From: Rhinopithecimicrobium faecis
GTDB taxonomy: Bacteria > Bacteroidota > Bacteroidia > Sphingobacteriales > Sphingobacteriaceae
Reading direction: 5' to 3'
Length of the DNA stretch: 64,000 bases
Assembly: GCA_017942165.1 (NCBI GenBank)
Contig: JAGKSB010000007.1
Coordinates: forward strand, 124,001-188,000
Shown here piece after piece: positions 9,734 to 19,608 of this stretch (its first letter is position 1; the number at the start of each line of letters is the position of its first letter). The position numbers were made by a program, and so were the translations under genes. A model generated the notes under the pieces. It did not search any database and had not been told where the DNA came from. It worked only from the letters and a program-made list of their open reading frames with translations.

Positions 9734-10375
9734 ATGCCTTTAGTCTACTTAAGAGAAATTGATCAAGATACAAAATTCGCTGTTTGGCGCATTGAAGAAA
9801 GTGAGTCTGAACTACTTGCTCAGCTGCAATTGGATGAGCGAGAAAAGACCCTTCTAACTGGTTTTACGAAAGGCAAAAGAAGGTTGCACTGGATGTGTAC
9901 ACGTGTGCTGCTGCGTAGCCTTCTACAGACTACAGACTATATCGACTGTCCATCCGACGCTAATGGGAAGCCCTATTTGGCTAATTTTCCACAGAAAATA
10001 TCGCTCACACACTCCTTCGATTATGCTGCAGTAATGATTTCCAATACCGGGGAATGTGGCATTGATATGGAGCTTGTAAAGACAAAGGTCGAGCGCATTG
10101 CACACAAGTTTTTAAAGCCTGAGGAACTAGCCTTTATAACACATGATGAGCAGCGTATCTTACAGCTTTATGCGTGCTGGTCCGCAAAAGAAGCGGTTTA
10201 CAAATTACAAGGTAATATCGGGGTTTCCTTCCTTGATAATATGCATATCGCTCCTTTTCACTACGAGGACCAAGGGATTTTGCACCTGACATTAGACCGT
10301 AAAGGTGAGGAGACAACCTTTAAAGTGCATTATGAAAAGTTTGCTGAATATATGCTGGCTTATGTCGTTGAATAA
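9734..10375 (+). CDS. 4'-phosphopantetheinyl transferase superfamily protein
   Basis: 213 aa from ATG 9734 (an upstream in-frame TTG at 9728 overlaps the promoter box and is less likely). Length and layout are of the Sfp/HetI type: two ACPS-like halves, with GIDMELVK (~residue 112, Mg2+-binding Asp and Glu) and the signature FLKPEEL...CWSAKEAVYKLQG (~130-162). It transfers 4'-phosphopantetheine from CoA to a carrier-protein serine. No carrier or synthase gene lies beside it, so the target could be the fatty-acid ACP or a secondary-metabolite carrier elsewhere. Its stop is directly followed by the stop of the convergent crotonase gene. Confidence 0.87.
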   Translation: MPLVYLREIDQDTKFAVWRIEESESELLAQLQLDEREKTLLTGFTKGKRRLHWMCTRVLLRSLLQTTDYIDCPSDANGKPYLANFPQKISLTHSFDYAAVMISNTGECGIDMELVKTKVERIAHKFLKPEELAFITHDEQRILQLYACWSAKEAVYKLQGNIGVSFLDNMHIAPFHYEDQGILHLTLDRKGEETTFKVHYEKFAEYMLAYVVE

Positions 10376-11152
10376 CTAGAAATTAGCTGGACGTTTCTCT
10401 AAAAATGCTTGCACGCCCTCGACAAATTCTGGGCCTGCAGCGCAACGTCCAAAAGCAGCAATCTCAGCCTGGTAGCCTCCGCTGGAAGCTTCAAGACTTG
10501 CATTTACAGCTTCAATGGCCGCAGCAATAGCAAAAGGTGAGCGACGGAATATTTTCCTTAAAAGCGCTTCTGCCGCTGTCTTTAACTGCTCCATAGGAAC
10601 CACGGCATTGACTAAGCCTATCTCATAGGCACGTGCGGCATTCAACATATCGCCTGTTAAGATAATCTCTAAAGCCCGACCCTGCCCTACAAGATGCGTT
10701 AAGCGTTGCGTGCCACCATAAGCCGGAATAATCCCTAAAGATGTTTCTGGCAGCCCTACTTTAGCATGCTCCGCAGCAATACGCAGCTGACAGGCCATTG
10801 CTAACTCTAAGCCTCCACCTAATGCAAAGCCATTAATAGCCGCTACGATTGGTTTGTGCGAAGTCGCAATGCGATCCATTAATTCCGTCTGCACACGCGT
10901 AGCCAATTCCACCGCTTGCTCCTGCGTAAGCCCGACAAATTCCTTGATATCGGCCCCTGCAACAAACGCTTTCTCCCCCGCTCCGGTAAGGATAATGCCG
11001 CGCACCTCCGTATTTTCCAATGCATCCGTCAGAGCCTCCTGCAGCTCTTGAATAGTCTGCGCGTTGAGAGCATTTAATTTCGCTTCACGATTAATGGTAA
11101 TAGAAGCAATAGAAGCTTCGATACTTACTAATAAATTCTGATAGGTATTCAT
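10376..11152 (-). CDS. Enoyl-CoA hydratase/isomerase (crotonase) family protein
   Basis: 258 aa crotonase-fold enzyme. The oxyanion-hole segment AGADIKEFV and both hydratase glutamates are visible, in FALGGGLELAM and in VGLPETSLGIIPAYGG, so genuine hydration of short-chain enoyl-CoA (crotonyl-CoA type) is likely rather than isomerase-only activity. It acts in the cytosol in fatty-acid beta-oxidation or butyrate-type metabolism. DUF5686 gene lies 61 bases upstream on the same strand; a shared transcript is possible but not a functional link. Its stop abuts that of the convergent PPTase gene, leaving no intergenic terminator. Confidence 0.9.
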   Translation of the reverse strand: MNTYQNLLVSIEASIASITINREAKLNALNAQTIQELQEALTDALENTEVRGIILTGAGEKAFVAGADIKEFVGLTQEQAVELATRVQTELMDRIATSHKPIVAAINGFALGGGLELAMACQLRIAAEHAKVGLPETSLGIIPAYGGTQRLTHLVGQGRALEIILTGDMLNAARAYEIGLVNAVVPMEQLKTAAEALLRKIFRRSPFAIAAAIEAVNASLEASSGGYQAEIAAFGRCAAGPEFVEGVQAFLEKRPANF

Positions 11153-11213
11153 ACGCTTATTAAGTTAAGTGTTATTCTTTAAGATACACTTCACTGCTGA
11201 AAGATTCGCAGCT

Positions 11214-13730
11214 TTAGAAATGTATATGTAATGAAAACCGAAAGCTGTCTTTCGGAATATCTGCATAATTAAGGTACGATAAGCGTTTAACATATTCAAG
11301 ACGAAATAGCTTAAAAATATTGTCTATACCAGCATACCCTTCAACATAAGGTGTATTACGCATAATTCGTGTTCTGCTGAGGCCCGCATCATTGAGGTCA
11401 AACTGCGTTAAATTAGGCTGTAGCAAGGGGTTATTCTTTGCTGAAAGCTGCCCATAAAAAGCATATACGCCCCATATTTCTCTTAGTTTAAATTTACGTA
11501 CCCAAGGGATTTTATTAAATAGAAACCCATTGACGCGATGATCTAAGGCAAATTTTAAGTAGGAATCCGCCGCAAACTCCATACTGTTAATCTTAGCAAA
11601 ATCTATTACATGTACATCGCCTTTATTCACAATATTCGGCATTTCTAATAAGGGGTATGGAAGCTGTCCAAAGATTTTCCCTACCGTCAAAGAGGCGTCA
11701 GCAAGCCCTAACTGGGCCAAAAATAACCGTTTAAATACACTTGCCTGAACTTTGTCATAACGGTAGTTGCTCTTCCATACTCCTTTAAAACCATGATTAT
11801 ACTGTAACTTAAAGATAGGCTGCTTCCCAACAATGGTATTACGCTCTAAATTCCTAAAATAGAACTGCTCTTTTGGTGCCCAACGGAGCTCAAGCTCTAA
11901 GTCACTTGTAATTATCTCTTGATTCAGGGCCTCTCCGGCGGCATTGACAAACAGCAAGTCCCCCGCTGTGCGTCGTTCGTGGTGGGTGACTGTTGTCGAA
12001 AGGCTTATATGATCGCCAAATTCAACAAGGTGTTGCAAGCGATAAGCGGTATTATATAACCATTTTGTAGGTTTATTGGAGCGAAAAGATTGGAAGAATC
12101 CATCCCCCTTCAGGTAGCTGATGCCACGCCCTGGCTCCATGACATCCTGCTGAATGGTAGCTTTTAAATAATGTGCAGGATAAGTAGAAATCGGTTTTCC
12201 ATTCAAAGAAAAGGCGCCAGAAAGATAATATTTAACCTTCTTATCGCGAGCGCCATAAGCGAGATAACCTTCGTAAAGCATATATTCCGAAAGCTGTCGC
12301 GTAGTACGTCCCCCAATTCGGAATCTATTGCCTTCCATATTATTAAAGCTATAGCTATACTCCCAAGGACCAATCTCTATAGGCCCCGCATTATAATAGC
12401 TCTTAGCAATTAGATATCCAACTGTTAAAAGGGCTTTAAAAGATTTGAGATTATTTAAAGAATCTACATTATTGTAGGCCCTTTCTTCAAAAGTATTCAG
12501 CTTTTCAGGACGATTTAACGTCCAATAATCAAGGCCCTGCTTTTCTACAAAAGCTCTTTCAACAGGCTCCCCTTTAAATACCTCCTCGGAAATTGAATCT
12601 TGACGTTCATATTTAGAAAATGATTGAACCTTGCGTCCATAAAAAGAATCCGCCGACGACCCTCCTAAAATAACCCCAAACTCCGTACGCTGAAGCTCCA
12701 TAATACCTTCCTCATTAGGCTGATATTGTAGGGTAATAAAGACATCGTTCACAAAATTTAAATTTGCCTTATCGGAGACTACTAACTCCGCTTGACGTAC
12801 CGCATAGCGCCCATCCATAGAGATTTGTAGAGACCCTGTAAAAAGTAAATCATAGGGATTCTTAGGCTGAATATTTAATGAAATAAAATCCCCTTCAGGC
12901 GTATGTAAGGTATCGGTAATATAATACTGGTAGAATAGCGGCGCATTGTCAGCAATGGGACTTACGAAAAGCTTACGTAGCAGGTACAACGAAGGCTGAT
13001 AAAGATCGATAGGCTGCAGTTGTGCATTAATAAAAGCTTGAATATTATCGTTATTAATAAAACGGGGGTTATACTCGGTTTTTTTATGCGCCTGAATACG
13101 TTTCTTATAGCGTGAAGGGCTCGTTTGGGAATATACCTGTGCGATATTTTCCTCTAAATAGAAAGGTAGCAGGGCTTTTCCAGGAATACTTACGGTATCC
13201 AGATTTTTAAAATAAAAATCCATATTACCCATAAATTTACTGGCCTTTTTTGGGGGATTTACAAGCCCGAATTGTATTTTCTCATACTCCTCAAACTGAA
13301 TCTGCTGCTGACCTGAAAGCTGATTCTGCTTCTTATGAGCAATGACCTCACGGATTAAATCAACGGCGGGATTATCGTTATTGTACTTCCCCTTCTTAGA
13401 AATTACAACCTCCTCCAATAAACTATTCGCAACCTGAAGCTGAATATGGAGGGTATCCTGCTGCAAAGAGTCCAAAGGTACTTCTTGCGTGTAGTAGCCC
13501 AAGGCCTTAACTTGAATAGCGCTGCTGCTAGGGGGAATTGTAAATTGGAATTTTCCCTGATTATCCGTGGAGGTACCTCCACCTGAAGGAATCGAGTAAA
13601 TCGTAGCACGTGGAACGGCTAAGTTTGTATGCATACTCTTCACCTGCCCCTTTATAATACGTTGGGCATTGGAAAATGATATTCCAAGACCTAGCAATAC
13701 AATGAAACAAATCCAATATTTCCAATTCAT
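11214..13730 (-). CDS. DUF5686 outer-membrane protein with carboxypeptidase-like regulatory domain
   Basis: 838 aa from the ATG at 13730, where a normal signal peptide begins (MNWKYWICFIVLLGLGISFSNA); the frame extends ten codons further up but those residues would precede the signal. Residues ~25-100 are a CarboxypepD_reg-like beta sandwich (IKGQV...ATIYSIPSGGGTSTDNQGKFQF...ALGYYTQEV). The remainder, rich in alternating aromatic/polar strands and ending in FSLHIHF with a C-terminal Phe, reads as a DUF5686-type beta barrel. Family proteins are widespread in Bacteroidota; molecular function is not established. Not a classical TonB receptor: I see no plug domain. Confidence 0.82.
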   Translation of the reverse strand: MNWKYWICFIVLLGLGISFSNAQRIIKGQVKSMHTNLAVPRATIYSIPSGGGTSTDNQGKFQFTIPPSSSAIQVKALGYYTQEVPLDSLQQDTLHIQLQVANSLLEEVVISKKGKYNNDNPAVDLIREVIAHKKQNQLSGQQQIQFEEYEKIQFGLVNPPKKASKFMGNMDFYFKNLDTVSIPGKALLPFYLEENIAQVYSQTSPSRYKKRIQAHKKTEYNPRFINNDNIQAFINAQLQPIDLYQPSLYLLRKLFVSPIADNAPLFYQYYITDTLHTPEGDFISLNIQPKNPYDLLFTGSLQISMDGRYAVRQAELVVSDKANLNFVNDVFITLQYQPNEEGIMELQRTEFGVILGGSSADSFYGRKVQSFSKYERQDSISEEVFKGEPVERAFVEKQGLDYWTLNRPEKLNTFEERAYNNVDSLNNLKSFKALLTVGYLIAKSYYNAGPIEIGPWEYSYSFNNMEGNRFRIGGRTTRQLSEYMLYEGYLAYGARDKKVKYYLSGAFSLNGKPISTYPAHYLKATIQQDVMEPGRGISYLKGDGFFQSFRSNKPTKWLYNTAYRLQHLVEFGDHISLSTTVTHHERRTAGDLLFVNAAGEALNQEIITSDLELELRWAPKEQFYFRNLERNTIVGKQPIFKLQYNHGFKGVWKSNYRYDKVQASVFKRLFLAQLGLADASLTVGKIFGQLPYPLLEMPNIVNKGDVHVIDFAKINSMEFAADSYLKFALDHRVNGFLFNKIPWVRKFKLREIWGVYAFYGQLSAKNNPLLQPNLTQFDLNDAGLSRTRIMRNTPYVEGYAGIDNIFKLFRLEYVKRLSYLNYADIPKDSFRFSLHIHF

Positions 13731-13878
13731 TCGAGATACAGTTTGGTGAGTGGCATGCACAAAATTTCTATAACAATATACAATTTGTATTTGATGCTTA
13801 ACAATTTAAATAAAATTAGCTGGCAGATAGGTGTTTTCCAAACTGTGTAATTTGCCAAAATTAGCTATTAATGGAAAT

Positions 13879-13910
13879 AAAAAAAGTGCATTTTTGGAAA
13901 ATGCACTTTT
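13879..13910 (-). terminator. Terminator of the nuo operon
   Basis: AAGTGCATTTT, loop TGG, AAAATGCACTT, with a run of As on the plus strand that is a T-tract on the minus strand beyond the hairpin. Lies 70-100 bases after the nuoN stop. Confidence 0.8.
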
Positions 13911-13911
13911 C

Positions 13912-13976
13912 TGTAGCGCACACGCTACATAATTTCAGCTGCTACAAAGTAGCACTGTAATCCTGCTGAAGAGCAG
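13912..13976 (-). other. Three small stem-loops in the 3' UTR of the nuo operon
   Basis: Tandem hairpins: TGTAGCG-CACA-CGCTACA (13912-13929), TGCTAC-AAA-GTAGCA (13940-13954) and CTGCT-GAAG-AGCAG (13963-13976). They fill the space between nuoN stop and terminator. Role unknown; mRNA protection is an inference. Confidence 0.5.
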
Positions 13977-13978
13977 CA

Positions 13979-15355
13979 CTATATTAACTGAAGTAAGCTA
14001 TTCGGAAATATCCCCAACAGCAGGGTTACCACTCCTAAAATAATAAATACTAAATAGTAATTTATGCCAACTTGGAAGACCTGCTCATTCTCCACTGGCT
14101 TGAAGTACATCGCAATCACCACACGTAAATAATAACAGATACCTATCGCCGCATTGATAATTGCGACCACTAATAACGCGATATGTGTGCCACTCATCAA
14201 CGATGAGAACATCATGAATTTACCTATAAATCCTGCTGTCAAAGGAATCCCTGCTAAAGAAAGCATCGCCACAGTAAGTAAAAGTGACATCAACGGATTT
14301 TTCTTTGAAAGCCCATTAAAGGCTTCGAAATGATCAGATCCTGTGGTGCGCTTAACAATAATCAGTACGCCAAAAGCGACAACCGTAGCTACAGCATACG
14401 CCGTAACATACATAAACAGCGAATTTGCGGCAACATCCTGTGAACCTACTAAAGCAAAAAGTAAATACCCCGCATGTGAAATACTGGAATATGCCAACAT
14501 ACGCTTAAATGATACCTGTACCAAGGCGGAAAGATTTCCTATAACAAGCGTTAAACCTGAGATCACAAGGAATAACGGCGTCCAAAATTCCGAAACAGGA
14601 ATAAAGCAATAGGAGAAAAGTCGTAGTAAAGCTGCAAATGAAGCTATTTTCACAACAGTACTCATATAAGCTGTAATTAATATAGGAGCTCCTTCATAGA
14701 CATCCGCAGTCCAAAAGTGAAAAGGTGCGGCTCCAACTTTAAATAATAGCCCCACAATCAATAATAAGACGCCTCCATAAAACATCATTGGCAGCTGCCC
14801 TAGGGCAACATAATCACGGATCGCAGCCAAATCAAAGCTCCCTGAAGCACCGTAAATTAAGGTGATCCCAAAGAGTAAAAATCCCGTAGAAAATGCTCCC
14901 ATAATAAAGTATTTCAATGCCGCTTCATTAGAGGCAAAGTCCTTCTTACGTATTCCCACAAGAATATAAAGTGCTACAGACATAATTTCTATCCCCATAA
15001 AGAGCAAAGCAAAATTATGATATGCTGTCACCAGAATAGCCCCCGTTAAGGAGAATAGTAAAAGTGAATAGTACTCCGCTAAATGATGACTTAAATCGTC
15101 AAAATAGCCCTTTATGAGCAGCAAAAGCACAGCCGTAACAGCAATACAAAGAATCGCAAAGGCAATGGCAAAATGATCAAATAAAATCATGCCTGAATAA
15201 GCTGGCTCTGCTTGCAACTGCCAATCGCGCACAAGAAATCCAATGGCCGTAGCCAAGCCGATCAAACTTACGGGTAAGAGAAACTTCTGAGCTTTATATA
15301 AGCCTAGGTATAATACTAAAATCGCTAATAAAGAAAGCGTAATAATCGCAGCCAT
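13979..15355 (-). CDS. nuoN: NADH-quinone oxidoreductase subunit N
   Basis: 458 aa, ~14 predicted transmembrane helices; one of the three Mrp-antiporter-like proton-pumping subunits in the complex I membrane arm. Family stretches are visible: LLFSLTGAILVTAYHNFALLF, the Glu of GIEIMSVALYIL, Lys in LLFKVGAAPFHFWTADVYEGAP and KRMLAYSSISHAGYLL. Last gene of the 14-gene operon, starting seven bases after nuoM ends; followed by hairpins and a terminator. Confidence 0.95.
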   Translation of the reverse strand: MAAIITLSLLAILVLYLGLYKAQKFLLPVSLIGLATAIGFLVRDWQLQAEPAYSGMILFDHFAIAFAILCIAVTAVLLLLIKGYFDDLSHHLAEYYSLLLFSLTGAILVTAYHNFALLFMGIEIMSVALYILVGIRKKDFASNEAALKYFIMGAFSTGFLLFGITLIYGASGSFDLAAIRDYVALGQLPMMFYGGVLLLIVGLLFKVGAAPFHFWTADVYEGAPILITAYMSTVVKIASFAALLRLFSYCFIPVSEFWTPLFLVISGLTLVIGNLSALVQVSFKRMLAYSSISHAGYLLFALVGSQDVAANSLFMYVTAYAVATVVAFGVLIIVKRTTGSDHFEAFNGLSKKNPLMSLLLTVAMLSLAGIPLTAGFIGKFMMFSSLMSGTHIALLVVAIINAAIGICYYLRVVIAMYFKPVENEQVFQVGINYYLVFIILGVVTLLLGIFPNSLLQLI

Positions 15356-15362
15356 AATCTAA

Positions 15363-16817
15363 TTAATATAAGGATTTAACGGTGGACAAGTCTACAAGCA
15401 ACTGGTTGACCGCAGCTTCGGAAAGCTGGAGCAAACTACCTGGAAAAATGCCTAAGAAAATAACAATAGCCGAGATAAGTAACAGCGTAATAAAATCCAT
15501 GCCTTTAATATCTTGGAAATCACTCGCCCCAGGGGCCAAGGTTCCCAACATCGTTTTTTGATATAAACGTAGCATATATACCGCTCCAAAAATCAAGGTT
15601 AATCCCGCAAAAGCAGCGTACCAAACCCCCTGCTTATACACGCCTATTAACAACAAAAATTCGCCGATAAAACCATTCGTTAAAGGAAGGCCTATGGCGC
15701 CCATAAGAATAATTAAAAATACAATCGCTAAGCGTGGAGCACGTGTAGCAATACCTCCGAAATCTTGGATATTGCGCGTCTGCAGCTGTGTCGATAGAAT
15801 CTCCATAATAAAAAATAAGCCTACTACAGAAACCCCATGATTAAACATCTGTAAGAGTGCACCCTGTAAGCCCTGAGGTGACCCGGAAAATATACCCGCC
15901 ACAATTAAGCCCACGTGAGCAATGGATGAATAAGCAATTAATCGCTTAATATCCTGCTGCTTTATCGCAATAATAGACGCATAGACAATACCTATAATCG
16001 CCAGGATTAATACCCAAGAGCCATACTGATGTACGGCATGAGGCGTCAGCGGAAGTAACCATCTTACCAATCCAAAGATTCCCATTTTCAGCATTATCCC
16101 CGCCAACAACATCGTTCCCGTAGTGGGGGCATGCGTATAGGTTGCCGGCTGCCAAGTATGGAACGGGAAAATAGGGATTTTTATAGCAAAGGCTATAAAG
16201 AAAGCCCAGAAAATATAAGCCTGCTCCATGGCCGTTAGGTTTAAGGACTTCAAGGTACTCCATTCATAAGACCCCGCCTGCTGACCTAAATAAATAATCG
16301 CCAGCAGCATCAGTAAACTTCCAAAAAAAGTGTACACAAAGAATTTAAGATGAATACGAATACGATCCCCATCCCCCCATAAGGCACAAATAAAATAAAT
16401 AGGAATTAACGCCGCTTCCCAGCCTACGTAAAAACTAAAAGCATCTAAAGACATAAATACCAATAGTAAGCCTACCTGCATAAAGGACATCAGGGCATAC
16501 ATCCCTGGACGCACAGCGCGACGGTAGGAAGTACAGATAATTAACGGTATTAGCATGTTTGTCAGTAAGACAAAAGGTAGACTTATACCATCTAAACCAA
16601 TATGAAGGCGAATATTTAAAGCTGTAATCCAGTCAAATTGTTGCTGAAACTGTATGCTAGCATCCGCCTGAAATAAACATAGAAAGGGTAAAGTCGCCGC
16701 AAAATTTAAAAGTGCTAATAACAGCGCTACATATTTTGCGGGACGTTGCTCCTTAATAAATGCCAGTATAACGGACGTTAATAGCGGTAATAAAAGTAAC
16801 GTAAATAGATTGTTCAT
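15363..16817 (-). CDS. nuoM: NADH-quinone oxidoreductase subunit M
   Basis: 484 aa polytopic antiporter-like subunit. Key motifs: GWEAALIPIYFICALWG (conserved Glu), FAIKIPIFPFHTWQPATYTHAPT (broken-helix Lys region) and KQQDIKRLIAYSSIAHVGLI. Pumps protons in the distal membrane arm with NuoL and NuoN. Sits between nuoL (20-base gap) and nuoN (seven-base gap). Confidence 0.95.
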   Translation of the reverse strand: MNNLFTLLLLPLLTSVILAFIKEQRPAKYVALLLALLNFAATLPFLCLFQADASIQFQQQFDWITALNIRLHIGLDGISLPFVLLTNMLIPLIICTSYRRAVRPGMYALMSFMQVGLLLVFMSLDAFSFYVGWEAALIPIYFICALWGDGDRIRIHLKFFVYTFFGSLLMLLAIIYLGQQAGSYEWSTLKSLNLTAMEQAYIFWAFFIAFAIKIPIFPFHTWQPATYTHAPTTGTMLLAGIMLKMGIFGLVRWLLPLTPHAVHQYGSWVLILAIIGIVYASIIAIKQQDIKRLIAYSSIAHVGLIVAGIFSGSPQGLQGALLQMFNHGVSVVGLFFIMEILSTQLQTRNIQDFGGIATRAPRLAIVFLIILMGAIGLPLTNGFIGEFLLLIGVYKQGVWYAAFAGLTLIFGAVYMLRLYQKTMLGTLAPGASDFQDIKGMDFITLLLISAIVIFLGIFPGSLLQLSEAAVNQLLVDLSTVKSLY

Positions 16818-16837
16818 GGTTGATCAAAAAAAGTGGC

Positions 16838-18748
16838 TTATATACTAACTAACCCGTAAACAAATAAAAGAATAACTCCAAGCACCATCATAAACAAATA
16901 GAACGTGATATAACCAGACTGTAATAAACGTACCGTTCTTCCTGCTCCACCAATACCTCGGCCGATGCCATTCACTAATCCATCAATTCCTAAGCGCTCC
17001 ACAACCGTGTAAAATACTTGTGAAGACCATTTCAAAGGATTCACAAGGAGCCAATCGTAGAGCTCATCGATATAAAATTTGTGATACGATAATTTTGCCA
17101 TTCCTGATCGCTCCTCACTAGGAATATCGGCCTTCTTAACAAATAGAAAATACGCATATCCCGCCATCACCAAGGCCCCTACTACGGAAACTCCCATCAA
17201 CAAATATTCTGTAGAATGAGCGATCGTTGGGGCCGCCTTAATAGCCGCAGAATCCGCAAAAATTGGCGCTAAGAAATTCGCTAAAGCATGCCCCCCACCC
17301 AAGGCTTCAGGAACATTTAAAAATCCACCAACCATAGCGAGTATGGCAAGAATAATTAATGGAATAGTCATGCTTGCAGGAGATTCATGAAGGTGCTCCT
17401 GCTGAGACGCCGTCCCACGAAATGAACCGTAAAAAGTAAGAAAAATTAACCTGAACATATAAAATGCCGTGCATAATGCCGCTAAGAAACCCAATACCCA
17501 ATAAATAGGATGTGCTGCATAGGCATAAGCAAGAATCTCATCTTTTGAGAAAAATCCTGAAAAGGGAGGTATTCCCGCAATAGCAATAGTTCCTATTAAC
17601 ATCGTGGAAAATGTAATAGGCAATGATTTCTTTAGAGCCCCCATCTTTCGCATATCCTGCTCATCTGACATCGCATGAATAACAGATCCTGCCCCCAAGA
17701 ATAGCAACGCTTTAAAAAAAGCATGCGTAATAACATGGAAGAAAGCCCCCGTAAATGCGCCGACACCTAAACCGACAAACATATAGCCTAATTGCGATAC
17801 CGTAGAGTAAGCCAGTACCTTCTTAATGTCCGTCTGTGTTAAGGCGATAATAGCCCCTAACAAGGCGGTCGCTAAGCCGATAATTGTGATCAGCTGTAGG
17901 GTGATTGGTGAAAGCGTAAATAAAATATTGGAACGCGCAATTAAATAAATCCCTGCAGTAACCATGGTTGCTGCGTGAATTAATGCCGATACAGGTGTAG
18001 GTCCTGCCATGGCATCCGGAAGCCACGTAAATAAAGGTATCTGTGCAGACTTCCCTGTAGCAGCGATAAATAATAATAGCGTAATGGTCAACAAAGTGAT
18101 ATCTCCCATAGGGAAATCCTTAGCCGCAGAAAATATACCTGCATATTCCAGGGTGCCAAAGGTGCCGAAAATAAAAAATAATGCAAGCAGAAACCCTAAG
18201 TCACCAATGCGATTCATAACAAAAGCTTTCTTCGCAGCTGAAGCATAACGAGGATTTGTATACCAGAAACCAATTAATAAATAGGAACATAATCCTACGC
18301 CCTCCCAACCAATAAATAATACCAGGTAATTAGATCCTAGCACCAATAAAAGCATAAAGAAGATAAAAAGATTTAAATAGGCGAAAAATTTGCCAAAACC
18401 TGCATCATGCTTCATATATCCAATAGCGTATAAATGAATTAGAAATCCAATCCCTGTAATAATAAGAAGCATAATGGACGACAGTGGATCCACGAGAAAA
18501 GTCAGAGAAACCTGCAGATCACCAACGGCAAACCATTCGAATATTTCTTGTGTAAATACAGCCTCTTCACCAGCCTGACGTGCAGACCATACATCCGAAA
18601 AAACCGCAACAGAAAGTATAAAAGACGCGAATACAGCGCCAGAAGCTAAGATCCCAATAAATGACTTTGAGAAACTCCGCTGTCCAAGCCCATTTATAAT
18701 AAAACCGAGTAGGGGCAGTAGAGGTATTAACCAAATAAATGCAAGCAT
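16838..18748 (-). CDS. nuoL: NADH-quinone oxidoreductase subunit L
   Basis: 636 aa, the most distal proton-pumping subunit. Visible: FIGWEGVGLCSYLLIGFW, TGKSAQIPLFTWLPDAMAGP, PTPVSALIHAATMVTAGIYL and the KKVLAYSTVSQLGYMF helix. The C-terminal ~80 residues (SYHKFYIDELYDWLLVNPLK...) correspond to the long lateral helix that runs along the membrane arm and a final anchor. Length is normal for the family. Confidence 0.96.
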   Translation of the reverse strand: MLAFIWLIPLLPLLGFIINGLGQRSFSKSFIGILASGAVFASFILSVAVFSDVWSARQAGEEAVFTQEIFEWFAVGDLQVSLTFLVDPLSSIMLLIITGIGFLIHLYAIGYMKHDAGFGKFFAYLNLFIFFMLLLVLGSNYLVLFIGWEGVGLCSYLLIGFWYTNPRYASAAKKAFVMNRIGDLGFLLALFFIFGTFGTLEYAGIFSAAKDFPMGDITLLTITLLLFIAATGKSAQIPLFTWLPDAMAGPTPVSALIHAATMVTAGIYLIARSNILFTLSPITLQLITIIGLATALLGAIIALTQTDIKKVLAYSTVSQLGYMFVGLGVGAFTGAFFHVITHAFFKALLFLGAGSVIHAMSDEQDMRKMGALKKSLPITFSTMLIGTIAIAGIPPFSGFFSKDEILAYAYAAHPIYWVLGFLAALCTAFYMFRLIFLTFYGSFRGTASQQEHLHESPASMTIPLIILAILAMVGGFLNVPEALGGGHALANFLAPIFADSAAIKAAPTIAHSTEYLLMGVSVVGALVMAGYAYFLFVKKADIPSEERSGMAKLSYHKFYIDELYDWLLVNPLKWSSQVFYTVVERLGIDGLVNGIGRGIGGAGRTVRLLQSGYITFYLFMMVLGVILLFVYGLVSI

Positions 18749-18778
18749 AGAGGGTTATAAGTTAAGTTTAAAAACGGG

Positions 18779-19108
18779 TTACCAACGTAATTTATTAAGC
18801 GCATCGATATCTACCGACTTGGTATTGCGATACACCATAATAATAATTGCAAGACCTACGGCAACTTCTGCTGCCGCTAAAGCCATAATAAAAAAGACAA
18901 ATACCTGCCCAGAGCTATCACCATGATGTACGGAAAAAGCCGCAAGCAAGAGGTTCACCGCATTGAGCATCAACTCAATAGACATCATCATAATAATCAT
19001 ATTCCGACGAATCAAAACTCCAATTACACCGATACTAAAAATTAGCGTAGAAAAAAGGATGTAATGATTCAAAGGCACTGTCTGTAGATTTTGAACGATA
19101 TTTTCCAT
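18779..19108 (-). CDS. nuoK: NADH-quinone oxidoreductase subunit K
   Basis: 109 aa with three transmembrane helices. The two conserved membrane glutamates lie in MMSIELMLNAVNLL and LAAAEVAVGLAIII and form part of the central proton axis. Its ATG overlaps the nuoJ stop (TAATG), implying translational coupling. Confidence 0.95.
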   Translation of the reverse strand: MENIVQNLQTVPLNHYILFSTLIFSIGVIGVLIRRNMIIMMMSIELMLNAVNLLLAAFSVHHGDSSGQVFVFFIMALAAAEVAVGLAIIIMVYRNTKSVDIDALNKLRW

Positions 19109-19605
19109 TAGATTCGTTTAGGTTCTTTTTTAGCTAATAATACCGCACCCACCATCGCTGTTAACAGCAGTAGTGACGACAGCTCAAAGGGCAATAGAAA
19201 TTCCTTAAAGAGCACCTGCCCTAAATTTTTTACCAAGCCTATACTAGGATCTTTTTCAATTAATGGTGTCTGCGTATCGAAGAGATGCAAGGCACCACAT
19301 ACCGTTACAAATAGACAACAGCCCGCAATGACAGCCATCACCTTTACTAAGGTGGATTTCATAGGCTCCACGTCCTCATTCATATTCAGTAGCATAAGCA
19401 CGAATAGAAAGAGTACCATAATGGCGCCCATATAAACGATGAAATTTACCACCGCCAGAAACTGGGCATTCAGCAAGATATAGTGCACCGTAAAGGTGAA
19501 GAAGGTAATCACCAAGTAAAGCACCGAGTGTACGGGATTTTTAGTGAAAATAGTCATCAGCGCAAAGAAGGTAGACAAGAGCGCCACCACATAAAATAAA
19601 CTCAT
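19108..19605 (-). CDS. nuoJ: NADH-quinone oxidoreductase subunit J
   Basis: 165 aa, five transmembrane helices; the FIVYMGAIMVLFLFVLMLLN segment is the TM3 with the pi-bulge seen in family members. Part of the membrane arm near the quinone cavity. Follows nuoI by three bases and overlaps nuoK by one base. Confidence 0.94.
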   Translation of the reverse strand: MSLFYVVALLSTFFALMTIFTKNPVHSVLYLVITFFTFTVHYILLNAQFLAVVNFIVYMGAIMVLFLFVLMLLNMNEDVEPMKSTLVKVMAVIAGCCLFVTVCGALHLFDTQTPLIEKDPSIGLVKNLGQVLFKEFLLPFELSSLLLLTAMVGAVLLAKKEPKRI

Positions 19606-19608
19606 AGC

